A DNA stretch of 5,942 nucleotides from CALMNV01 sp035688975 (GTDB lineage: Bacteria; Actinomycetota; Actinomycetes; Actinomycetales; Dermatophilaceae): assembly GCF_035688975.1 (NCBI RefSeq), contig NZ_DASSMH010000046.1, forward strand, positions 1 to 5,942. The letters are read 5' to 3'. This document shows, piece by piece, positions 1 through 5,821 of this stretch. A program made the translations under genes and the position numbers. Below the pieces are notes generated by a model that ran no database searches, was not told the DNA's origin, and was given only the letters and a program-made list of their open reading frames with translations. The stretch's first letter is position 1; each line of letters starts with the position of its first letter.

Positions 1-21
1 CAGGTTTGATATCTCCATAGA

Positions 22-140
22 GTTACGGCTGCCATAGCGAAGGGGAAACGCCCGGTCCCATTCCGAACCCGGAAGCTAAGCCCTTCAGCGCCGATGGTAC
101 TGCACTGGTGACGGTGTGGGAGAGTAGGACGCAGCCGGAC
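22..140 (+). rRNA. rrf: 5S ribosomal RNA
   Basis: 5S rRNA of the large ribosomal subunit. The conserved core is easy to read: GGGGAAACGCCCGGTCCCAT, CCGAACCCGGAAGCTAAG, GCGCCGATGGTACTGC and GGGAGAGTAGGACGC, in the order found in high-GC Gram-positive 5S genes. The ends pair as helix I: CGGCTGC at 26-32 matches GCAGCCG at 131-137. The exact mature ends could be off by one to three bases. Bases 1-21 upstream are short, AT-richer spacer, presumably the end of the 23S-5S spacer, so this is the last gene of an rRNA operon transcribed on the plus strand. Confidence 0.97.
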
Positions 141-153
141 ATACTTTGATAAA

Positions 154-195
154 CACGCGCCCGGACCCAGGCACTGCCTCAGGTCCGGGCGCGTG
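154..195 (+). terminator. rRNA operon terminator, nested hairpin without T-run
   Basis: A perfect 14-bp inverted repeat begins 14 bases after the 5S gene. The arm at 154-167 (CACGCGCCCGGACC) pairs with 182-195 (GGTCCGGGCGCGTG). The 14-base loop holds a second small stem, AGGC at 169-172 with GCCT at 176-179, so the two could stack into one long hairpin. No T-tract follows (next bases GTGCTGTCC). Intrinsic terminators without a U-run are common in actinobacteria, and the position right after the rRNA operon supports this role. The function is inferred from structure and position. Confidence 0.85.
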
Positions 196-273
196 GTGCT
201 GTCCGCACGCGGTGCATCGCGGGCCCTCTCACCGGGTGGCGTCCCACCGCAGGGGCCGCCATCGCGCAGGGCG

Positions 274-279
274 TAGGGT
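274..279 (+). promoter_or_regulatory. candidate -10 element (TAGGGT) for a leaderless cupin-add transcript
   Basis: TAGGGT fits the actinobacterial -10 pattern TAnnnT. Six bases separate it from the GTG at 286, so transcription starting at the usual seventh base would begin on the start codon itself and give a leaderless mRNA. The TAG of the element is also an in-frame stop four codons before that GTG. No convincing -35 hexamer is visible. The same arrangement occurs before deoC in this window, which supports it. Confidence 0.5.
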
Positions 280-285
280 GGGCCG

Positions 286-669
286 GTGCCCGAGCTCATT
301 CCCGCTGCCACCCGCATCCCCGTTCCCGGCGGCAAGGTCATCGACGAGCACGTCGGTGCGGTGACGACCCCGGGCCTGCGCCTCGCGGCGTCCGTCTCCG
401 TGGCCCACATGGTCGCCCCCCCGGAGTGGTCCGAGCCCTTCCAGACCCCCGAGTTCGACGAGATCACCCTCGTCCTGGCCGGCCGCGTCCTCGTGGAGCA
501 CGACGGAGGCACCCTCGCCGTGGACGCCGGACAGACGGTCGTCACGCACGCCGGGGAGCGGATCCGCTACTCCAGCGGACCGGAGGGCGCGCGCTACGTC
601 GCGATCTGCCTTCCCGCCTTCTCACCCCGCATGGCCCATCGGGAGGACGACGGAGCCGCCGGACAATGA
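286..669 (+). CDS. Small cupin-fold protein with degenerate metal site, co-transcribed with add
   Basis: Encodes 127 residues. The core resembles a single-domain cupin: residues 46-75 contain PEWSEPFQTPEFDEITLVLAGRV, broken here as PEWSEPF (46-52) and EFDEITLVLAGRV (55-67). Glu59 followed six residues later by Gly66 fits the end of cupin motif 1 (E-x6-G), and DAGQTVVTHAGERIRY (80-95) sits where motif 2 is expected. The usual HxH pair of motif 1 is absent (TPEF at 53-56) and the motif-2 histidine is replaced (Arg92-Arg94 region), so a normal metal-bound enzyme is unlikely. It may be a small-molecule sensor or binding protein, or an enzyme of another kind. The start is GTG; an in-frame TAG lies four codons upstream, and a -10-like TAGGGT would make the message leaderless. 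There is no strong ribosome binding site. Its stop overlaps the add start as ATGA, implying translational coupling. The fold call is fairly safe; the function is unknown. Confidence 0.8.
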   Translation: MPELIPAATRIPVPGGKVIDEHVGAVTTPGLRLAASVSVAHMVAPPEWSEPFQTPEFDEITLVLAGRVLVEHDGGTLAVDAGQTVVTHAGERIRYSSGPEGARYVAICLPAFSPRMAHREDDGAAGQ

Positions 670-1841
670 CCGCGGCCGCGATCGCCGCAGCGCCCAAGGT
701 GCTGCTGCACGACCACCTCGACGGCGGGCTCCGGGCGGACACCATCGTCGAGCTCGCGGACGAGGCCGGATACGACGGGTTGCCCGTCCGCGAGCCGTCC
801 CGGCTGCGGTCGTGGTTTCGCGCAAGCGCCTCCAGCGGGTCGCTACCTCGATACCTCGAGACGTTCGAGCAGACCCTCGCCGTCCTGCAGACGAGGGATG
901 CCCTCTTCCGGGTGGCGCGCGAGTGCGCGGAGGACCTCGCGGCCGACGGCGTGGTCTATGCGGAGAGCCGCTACGCACCCGAGCAGCACCTCGAAGCGGG
1001 CCTGAGCCTCGAGGAGGTCATCGAGGCGGTCAACGCCGGCTTCCGGGAGGGCGAGGCGCGGGCCGCCGCCGCGGGCCGCCCGATCCGGGTCGCCGCGCTG
1101 CTCACGGCGATGCGGCACGCGGCCACGTCGACGCAGATCGCCGAGCTTGCCGTCCGCTACCGCGACGCCGGCGTGGCCGGCTTCGACATCGCCGGCGCCG
1201 AGGCCGGCTTTCCGCCCACGAGGCACCTCGACGCCTTCGAGTACCTCCGCCGGGAGAGCGCCCACTTCACCATCCACGCCGGAGAGGCCTTCGGACTGCC
1301 GTCCATCTGGGAGGCGATCCAGTGGTGCGGTGCGGACCGCCTCGGGCACGGTGTGCGCATCGTCGACGACCTCAGCATCGACGGCACGCCTTTCCGGGAC
1401 TGGCTCGACGCCCAGCGGGACGACGAGGAGGCGCTCAGCCTGGTCGGGCTCGATCGGGTGCACCTCGGCCGGTTGGCGGCCTACGTCCGTGACGTGCGCA
1501 TCCCGCTGGAGATGTGCCCGAGCAGCAACCTGCAGACCGGCGCGGCGCGGTCCATCCCACTGCACCCCATCACCTTGCTCAAGCGGCTGCGCTTCCGGGT
1601 CACGCTCAACACGGACAACCGCCTCGTGAGCGACACCTCCCTGAGCAAGGAGATGTCGCTGCTCGTCGAGCACGCCGGCTGGACCATGGAGGACCTGCGC
1701 TGGGTGACCATCAACGCGATGAAGTCGGCCTTCCTGCCCTTCGACGAGCGGCTCGCGATGATCGACGACGTCATCAAGCCGGGGTATGCCGCGCTGGGTC
1801 GCCCCGCATCGCCAGAGCCGACTCGGCCTCTCGGGGGGTGA
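666..1841 (+). CDS. add: Adenosine deaminase
   Basis: Encodes 391 residues. Cytosolic zinc enzyme converting adenosine and deoxyadenosine to inosine and deoxyinosine plus ammonia. Family residues are visible in order: zinc ligands His15 and His17 in LLHDHLDGG; the strand VYAESRYAPEQH near residue 100; His204 and catalytic Glu207 in IHAGEAFG; His228 in LGHGVRIVDD; LEMCPSSNLQTGAA near residue 285; and zinc ligand Asp317 in LNTDNRLVSDTSL. The residue after Asp317 is Asn, where mammalian enzymes have Asp; LNTDN is, from memory, usual in actinobacterial members. Residues about 240-265 form an extra acidic stretch that common actinobacterial versions seem to lack. ATG at 666 was chosen because it makes an ATGA overlap with the cupin gene, has GGAG ten bases upstream, and places PKVLLHDH where the family starts; an open extension back to 426 is only a shadow of the cupin gene. 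The last 22 codons overlap the convergent kinase gene. An adenine or aminofutalosine deaminase of the same superfamily is a less likely alternative. Confidence 0.93.
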   Translation: MTAAAIAAAPKVLLHDHLDGGLRADTIVELADEAGYDGLPVREPSRLRSWFRASASSGSLPRYLETFEQTLAVLQTRDALFRVARECAEDLAADGVVYAESRYAPEQHLEAGLSLEEVIEAVNAGFREGEARAAAAGRPIRVAALLTAMRHAATSTQIAELAVRYRDAGVAGFDIAGAEAGFPPTRHLDAFEYLRRESAHFTIHAGEAFGLPSIWEAIQWCGADRLGHGVRIVDDLSIDGTPFRDWLDAQRDDEEALSLVGLDRVHLGRLAAYVRDVRIPLEMCPSSNLQTGAARSIPLHPITLLKRLRFRVTLNTDNRLVSDTSLSKEMSLLVEHAGWTMEDLRWVTINAMKSAFLPFDERLAMIDDVIKPGYAALGRPASPEPTRPLGG

Positions 1842-2433
1842 CTGGGCGGGCGCCGTGCGCGACGGCCTGCGCCACCACCGCCGGCTCGGCGCGCAGCAGC
1901 GCCATCCCACGCCGGAGCAGGATGTGCGGGGGCTTGCGCCGCTCGGCCAGGTCCCGACCCAGGCGCAGGGCGAAGGTGAGCCACCGGTTCCGCCGGACGC
2001 AGAGGACGTCGGCGAGCAGGCCCTCGGTCCGCAGCGGCTCGACGAGCCGGGCGGCGAAGAGGCCTTCGGCGAGCACGGGGTCGGCGCAGCGGGCCGAGAC
2101 GCGGTGACTCCCGACCACCGACGAGGTCGCGATGTCGTAGACGGGCACGTCGACCTGGCCGGTGTCAACGAGCTCGCGCAGCGCGGCCACCGCCGCGTCG
2201 GCGTGCCACGAGTCGACGTGGTCCCAGTCCACGATGCCGAGCGGGGATCGTGGCAGGTCGGGGTCGTCGAGCCCGCGGTAGAAGTCGTCGAGACGGATCA
2301 CGGGCCAGCCGTGCACCTCGCTGAGGCGCGCAGAGAGCCGGCTCTTCCCCGCGCCGCTCGGACCCGTGATCAGGATGACCCGCTCGCGCCTCCGGGGCGC
2401 GAGCGGGTCACCCTGAGTGCGTGCGGGACCCAC
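1774..2433 (-). CDS. Uridine-kinase-like P-loop NTPase
   Basis: Encodes 219 residues, resembling the uridine kinase / P-loop NTPase group common in actinobacteria. It probably phosphorylates a nucleoside such as uridine or cytidine with ATP or GTP in the cytosol. Walker A is GPSGAGKS (24-31). LDDFY (48-52) and DWDHVDSW (69-76) occupy the nucleoside-binding region of uridine kinases, PVYDIATSS (97-105) follows as in the family, and VLAEGLFAA (120-128) matches the late strand that carries an acidic residue. The C-terminus has RKPPHILLRRG and TPREAE, both typical of this group as I remember it. The start is GTG, 13 bases after the short ALDH gene stops. There is no good ribosome binding site, but no other ATG, GTG or TTG in frame lies between it and Walker A. 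A perfect stem-loop covers codons 8-20. The end overlaps add by 68 bp. Family is fairly sure; exact substrate is not. Confidence 0.85.
   Translation of the reverse strand: MGPARTQGDPLAPRRRERVILITGPSGAGKSRLSARLSEVHGWPVIRLDDFYRGLDDPDLPRSPLGIVDWDHVDSWHADAAVAALRELVDTGQVDVPVYDIATSSVVGSHRVSARCADPVLAEGLFAARLVEPLRTEGLLADVLCVRRNRWLTFALRLGRDLAERRKPPHILLRRGMALLRAEPAVVAQAVAHGARPVTPREAESALAMRGDPARHTPA
2376..2410 (-). terminator. Perfect 15-bp stem-loop at the 5' end of the kinase gene, possible terminator or attenuator
   Basis: TGACCCGCTCGCGCC at 2376-2390 is exactly complementary to GGCGCGAGCGGGTCA at 2396-2410, with a 5-base loop. Read on the minus strand, it begins 36 bases after the stop codon of the short ALDH gene, where a terminator for the deoC operon would be expected. 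No T-run follows, as with the rRNA terminator in this window. It lies inside kinase codons 8-20, before Walker A, so it could end, attenuate or stabilise the operon transcript, or hinder kinase translation. Being symmetric, it could also act on the plus strand. The structure is certain; the role is inferred. Confidence 0.6.
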
Positions 2434-2446
2434 CGAACGGCTCGCG

Positions 2447-3334
2447 TCAGAGGCCTTTGGGGTGCCACACGGTCTTGGTCTCGACGAACGCCCGGATCCT
2501 GGTCAGGTCCGGCGGCTGCGCCCAGTCCGGCTCCGCCGGCGTGCCGTCGGTGAGGTGGGGTCGCAGCACCCGCTTGAGGTTGCCGGCTGCCTCGGCCTCG
2601 AGGAAGGCCCAGTCCACCCCGTCGGCACCTGCGGCGCCGGTGAGGTCGAGGGCGCCCACGTCGCGGTGGGCGGCCAGCCACGGGGCCACCTCGGCGGTCC
2701 TCGCCGTGAGGATGTTGACGACCCCTCCTGGCACGTCAGACGTGGCGAGCACCTCGCCGAAGGTCACGGCGGGGAGCGGTCGGTCGGCACTCGCGAGAAC
2801 GACCGCGGTGTTACCGGTGCAGATCACCGGAGCCAGCACCGACACCAGCCCGAGCAGTGAGGACCCTTGCGGCGCAAGGATGCCCACGACCCCCGTCGGC
2901 TCCGGCACGGAGACGTTGAAGAAGGGCCCGGCGACGGGGTTGAGGCCGCCGAGCACCTGGGCCACCTTGTCGGTCCACCCGGCATACCAGACCAGTCGGT
3001 CGACGGCGAGGTCGACGACCCGGGCCGCGTCCCGAGCACCGAGCCCCTCCGCTGCGCCCACCTCGTCGGCGAACTGCGCCCGGCGTCCCTCGAGGACCTC
3101 GGCGACGCGGTAGAGGACCTGACCACGGTTGTATGCCGTCGCGCCGGACCACCCGGCAAGGGCGCCCCGGGCGGCGACGACCGCGTCACGCGCGTCCTTG
3201 CGCGAGCCCATCGCGGCGTTGGCGAGGAAGGCGCCGGAAGGGGAGCTGACCTCGTAGGACCGGCCCGACTCGCTCCGCGGGAAAGCCCCGCCGATGTAGA
3301 GCTTGTAGGTCTTGCGGATCGCGAGGCGGCTCAT
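2447..3334 (-). CDS. Half-length, non-catalytic aldehyde dehydrogenase-like protein (ALDH16 second-domain type)
   Basis: Encodes 295 residues, against about 480-500 for a usual aldehyde dehydrogenase. It carries the N-terminal and coenzyme-binding part: KLYIGGAFPRSESG (11-24), YAGWTDKVAQ (117-126) and PEPTGVVGILAPQGSSLLG (144-162). Residues 148-187 align without gaps to 154-193 of the neighbouring full enzyme. The key positions are changed: the oxyanion-hole Asn is Gly157, the coenzyme-binding Lys is Leu180, and its partner Glu is Ala183. After LTGAAGADG (231-239) the catalytic domain with LELGGK and GQxC is missing, replaced by a short tail. It is therefore probably not an active dehydrogenase. 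The ATG overlaps the stop of the full ALDH as ATGA and has GGAG seven bases upstream, so the two are likely made together. Combined length and order match two-domain ALDH16 proteins, so the likely role is a structural or oligomerising partner. A decaying fragment is the alternative, though the frame is intact and well maintained. Confidence 0.88.
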   Translation of the reverse strand: MSRLAIRKTYKLYIGGAFPRSESGRSYEVSSPSGAFLANAAMGSRKDARDAVVAARGALAGWSGATAYNRGQVLYRVAEVLEGRRAQFADEVGAAEGLGARDAARVVDLAVDRLVWYAGWTDKVAQVLGGLNPVAGPFFNVSVPEPTGVVGILAPQGSSLLGLVSVLAPVICTGNTAVVLASADRPLPAVTFGEVLATSDVPGGVVNILTARTAEVAPWLAAHRDVGALDLTGAAGADGVDWAFLEAEAAGNLKRVLRPHLTDGTPAEPDWAQPPDLTRIRAFVETKTVWHPKGL

Positions 3335-4785
3335 CGGCCCGCTCCGGTCATGACGTAGGCCTCGAGGCCGTGCCGGCCGCCCTCCCGGCCGTAGCCGGAC
3401 TCCTTGTACCCGCCGAACGGCGAGCTCGGGTCGAAGCGGTTGAAGGTGTTGGCCCACACCACGCCGGCCCGCAGCTGGTCGGCCATCCAGAGGATCCGCG
3501 AGCCCTTCTCGGTCCACACCCCGGCCGAGAGGCCGTAGGCCGTGTTGTTCGCCTTGGCCACCGCCTCCTGCGGCGTGCGGAAGGTCAGGACGCTGAGGAC
3601 CGGGCCGAAGATCTCCTCGGTCGCGACCCGGTGCGTCTGTGACACCCCGGTGAGCAGGGTGGGGCGGAACCAGAAGCCCGACGCGGGCAGCGTGCACTCC
3701 GGCGACCAGGCCTGCGCGCCCTCCGCGATGCCCGCCTCGACCAGGCCGGAGATCCGGTCGAGCTGGGCCCGCGAGTTGATGGCGCCGACATCGGTGTTCT
3801 TGTCGAGCGGGTCCCCGACGCGCAGGGTCGTGAGCCGACGCCGGAGCCGCTCGACGAGGGCGTCGTGGATGTTCTCCTGCACGAGCAGGCGCGAGCCGGC
3901 GCAGCAGACCTGGCCCTGGTTGAAGAAGATGCCGCCGACGATGCCCTCGACGGCCTGGTCGATGGGAGCGTCGTCGAAGACGATGTTGGCGGCCTTGCCG
4001 CCCAGCTCGAGCGTCGCCCGCTTGCCCGTGCCGGCGATCGAGCGGGCGATGGACCGGCCCACCTCGGTCGAGCCGGTGAAGGCGACCTTGTCGACGTCGG
4101 GGTGCTCGACGAGCGCGTGGCCGGTGCGGCCGTCGCCCGTGATGATGTTGACGACGCCGTCGGGCAGGCCCGCCTGCTGGCACACCTGCGCGAAGAGCAG
4201 CGCGGTCAGGGGCGTGGTCTCCGCCGGCTTGAGGACGACCGTGTTGCCGGTGGCCAGGGCGGGGGCGACCTTCCAGGCCAGCATGAGGAGCGGGAAGTTC
4301 CACGGGATGACCTGCGCGACGACGCCGTGCGGGCGGGCCACCTCCGCGCCCGACGCGGTGAGGCCGGCATACTCGAGCTTGTCCGCCCACCCGGCGTGGT
4401 AGAAGAAGTGGGCGGCCGCGGTCGGCACGTCGACGTCGCGCGACTCCTTGATCGGCTTGCCGTTGTCGAGGGTCTCGAGGACGGCGAACTCGCGGGCCCG
4501 CTCCTGCAGGATCCGGGCGATGCGGAAGAGGTACTTGCCGCGCTCGGCGCCGCTCATCCGCCCCCAGACGCCGTCAAACGCCTTGCGGGCGGCGGCCACG
4601 CCCCGGGCCACCTCGGCCGGGCCGGCGTGGCTGACCTCCGCCAGGACCGTCTCGTCAGCGGGGTTGACCGTCGGGAAGAGCCCGGTGGGCTCGGTGAAGC
4701 GGCCGTCGATGAACAGTCCGTAGGTCGGCTCGACCGTGACGACCGAGCGTGACTCGGGCGCGGGCGCGTACTCGAAACGTGACAT
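3331..4785 (-). CDS. NAD(P)-dependent aldehyde dehydrogenase, probably acting on acetaldehyde from DeoC
   Basis: Encodes 484 residues, full length for the ALDH superfamily. It oxidises an aldehyde to the acid with NAD(P)+ through a thiohemiacetal. All catalytic features are present: PWNFP (161-165) with oxyanion Asn163; Lys186 and Glu189 in LKPAE for the coenzyme; FTGST (236-240); general base Glu260 in LELGGK; nucleophile Cys294 in GQVCCAG; EEIFGPV (390-396); and the C-terminal PFGGYKESGYGREGG (456-470). The ATG has GAGGA six bases upstream and lies 19 bases after the deoC stop, so co-transcription is very likely. Its stop overlaps the start of the short ALDH-like gene. The neighbourhood points to acetaldehyde, the product of DeoC, as substrate and acetate as product; this is inference. 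With its partner it resembles the first domain of ALDH16. The YHAGWADKLEY motif (129-139) is echoed in the partner, suggesting ancient duplication. Confidence 0.95.
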   Translation of the reverse strand: MSRFEYAPAPESRSVVTVEPTYGLFIDGRFTEPTGLFPTVNPADETVLAEVSHAGPAEVARGVAAARKAFDGVWGRMSGAERGKYLFRIARILQERAREFAVLETLDNGKPIKESRDVDVPTAAAHFFYHAGWADKLEYAGLTASGAEVARPHGVVAQVIPWNFPLLMLAWKVAPALATGNTVVLKPAETTPLTALLFAQVCQQAGLPDGVVNIITGDGRTGHALVEHPDVDKVAFTGSTEVGRSIARSIAGTGKRATLELGGKAANIVFDDAPIDQAVEGIVGGIFFNQGQVCCAGSRLLVQENIHDALVERLRRRLTTLRVGDPLDKNTDVGAINSRAQLDRISGLVEAGIAEGAQAWSPECTLPASGFWFRPTLLTGVSQTHRVATEEIFGPVLSVLTFRTPQEAVAKANNTAYGLSAGVWTEKGSRILWMADQLRAGVVWANTFNRFDPSSPFGGYKESGYGREGGRHGLEAYVMTGAGR

Positions 4786-4804
4786 GCGTGGTCCTCGCGG
4801 GGTC

Positions 4805-5809
4805 TCAGTCGAGAGTGACGTAGTCGGGGCCGGAGTAGGCGCCGGTGGTGAGCTTGTGCCGCTGCAGGAGCAGGTCGTTGAGCAGCCCCGAGGCCCCGAA
4901 GCGGAACCAGTCGGGGGAGAGCCAGTCCTCGCCGGCGACCTCGTTGACCATGACGAGGTACTTGATGGCGTCCTTCGTGGTGCGGATGCCGCCGGCCGGC
5001 TTGACCCCGACCTGCGTGCCCGTGAGGTCGCGCCAGTCGCGCACCGCCTCGAGCATCACGAGCGTGACCGGCAGGGTGGCGGCGGGCTGCACCTTGCCCG
5101 TCGAGGTCTTGATGAAGTCCGCGCCGGCGAGCAGGGCGAGGTAGGCCGCGCGGCGCACGTTGTCGTAGGTCGCGAGCTCGCCCGTCTCGAGGATGACCTT
5201 GAGGTGGGCGTCCGGCGCGTCGCCGGGGCGGTGGCAGGCGTCCCGGACGGCGGCGATCTGCGTGCACACGGTGAGGTAGTCACCGGCGAGGAAGGCGCCC
5301 CGGTCGATGACCATGTCGATCTCGTCGGCCCCGGCCCGCACCGCGTCCTGGGTGTCGGCGACCTTCACCGGCAGGCTCGCCCGCCCGGACGGAAAGGCCG
5401 TGGCCACAGCGGCCACCCGGATGCCGCTGTCCGCGAGCGCCGCACGCGCCGTCCCGACGAGGTCGCCGTAGACACACACGGCCGCCGGCCGGGGCGTCGT
5501 CGGGTCGGTGGGGTCGGGCACGAGCGCCTTCGCACAGAGCGACCGGACCTTGCCCACGGTGTCGGCGCCCTCGAGCGTCGTGAGGTCGATCATGCCGATG
5601 GCCGTGTCGATGGCCCACGCCTTGGCGCTTGTCTTGATCGACCGGGTGCCGAGCGCGGCGGCCCGGCCCTCGCAGCCGACCTGGTCCACTCCCGGCAGGC
5701 CGTGCACCCACGAGGTGAGCGCCTCGTTGGTCAGGCGAGAGACGCCGAGCAGGTCGCGGGCCCCGGCCGCCAGGTTGGCCTCCGCGGTGGTGGAGGTGCT
5801 GAGGGTCAC
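4805..5809 (-). CDS. deoC: Deoxyribose-phosphate aldolase, long (DERA-like) form
   Basis: Encodes 334 residues. Cytosolic class I aldolase splitting 2-deoxy-D-ribose 5-phosphate into glyceraldehyde 3-phosphate and acetaldehyde, the last step of deoxynucleoside breakdown. The Schiff-base Lys234 lies in DFIKTSTGK, the proton-relay Lys270 in GVKPAGGIR, and Asp165 in DEIDMVID; FRFGASGLLND (302-312) forms the phosphate-binding end. It is longer than E. coli DeoC (259 residues), with about 65 extra N-terminal residues before IDLTTL (74-79). The sequence (IDLTTLEGADT, AAVCVYG, VKPAGGIR, FRFGAS) resembles the animal DERA type as I recall it. The GTG start is fixed by an in-frame TAG (5819-5821) four codons upstream; that TAG is part of a -10-like TAGACT, so the message may be leaderless. 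It is the first gene of the minus-strand operon, 19 bases before the aldehyde dehydrogenase that would remove its acetaldehyde. Confidence 0.96.
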   Translation of the reverse strand: MTLSTSTTAEANLAAGARDLLGVSRLTNEALTSWVHGLPGVDQVGCEGRAAALGTRSIKTSAKAWAIDTAIGMIDLTTLEGADTVGKVRSLCAKALVPDPTDPTTPRPAAVCVYGDLVGTARAALADSGIRVAAVATAFPSGRASLPVKVADTQDAVRAGADEIDMVIDRGAFLAGDYLTVCTQIAAVRDACHRPGDAPDAHLKVILETGELATYDNVRRAAYLALLAGADFIKTSTGKVQPAATLPVTLVMLEAVRDWRDLTGTQVGVKPAGGIRTTKDAIKYLVMVNEVAGEDWLSPDWFRFGASGLLNDLLLQRHKLTTGAYSGPDYVTLD

Positions 5810-5815
5810 CCCGCG

Positions 5816-5821
5816 AGTCTA
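5816..5821 (-). promoter_or_regulatory. Candidate -10 element (TAGACT) for a leaderless deoC operon transcript
   Basis: On the minus strand TAGACT fits TAnnnT and is followed by six bases (CGCGGG) and then the GTG of deoC, so transcription would start on the start codon. No Shine-Dalgarno sequence competes with this view. A clear -35 hexamer is not visible; the region where it would lie is filled by an 18-bp GC palindrome, which suggests an activator- or repressor-controlled promoter. Confidence 0.5.

Noticed and set aside
146..364. Small plus-strand open frame between 5S and the cupin gene
   Set aside because: It covers the rRNA terminator, has no ribosome binding site and runs into the cupin gene in another frame.
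1814..1831. Small bulged hairpin at the end of add as its terminator
   Set aside because: Only about seven pairs with a bulge and a 3-base loop, inside coding sequence of both convergent genes; too weak to call.
843..2168. Long minus-strand open frame (441 codons) opposite add
   Set aside because: It is antisense to well-recognised add and, at its start, out of frame with the kinase; its composition is that of a GC-rich shadow with no family motifs.
2447..3334. Short ALDH as a frameshifted remnant of a full gene
   Set aside because: The frame is intact from a well-placed start, and the sequence after residue 260 is not followed by catalytic-domain sequence in any frame; the downstream DNA is the kinase gene.
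2447..4390. In-frame extension of the short ALDH-like gene to a 647-residue protein
   Set aside because: The part before 3334 lies wholly within the full ALDH gene in another frame, is Arg/Gly/Pro-rich shadow sequence, and the ATG at 3334 has a ribosome binding site and an ATGA overlap.
3865..4752. Plus-strand open frame (295 codons) opposite the full ALDH
   Set aside because: Antisense to an ALDH with all catalytic residues; the translation is low-complexity Gly/Arg/Asp/Val sequence typical of a mirror frame.
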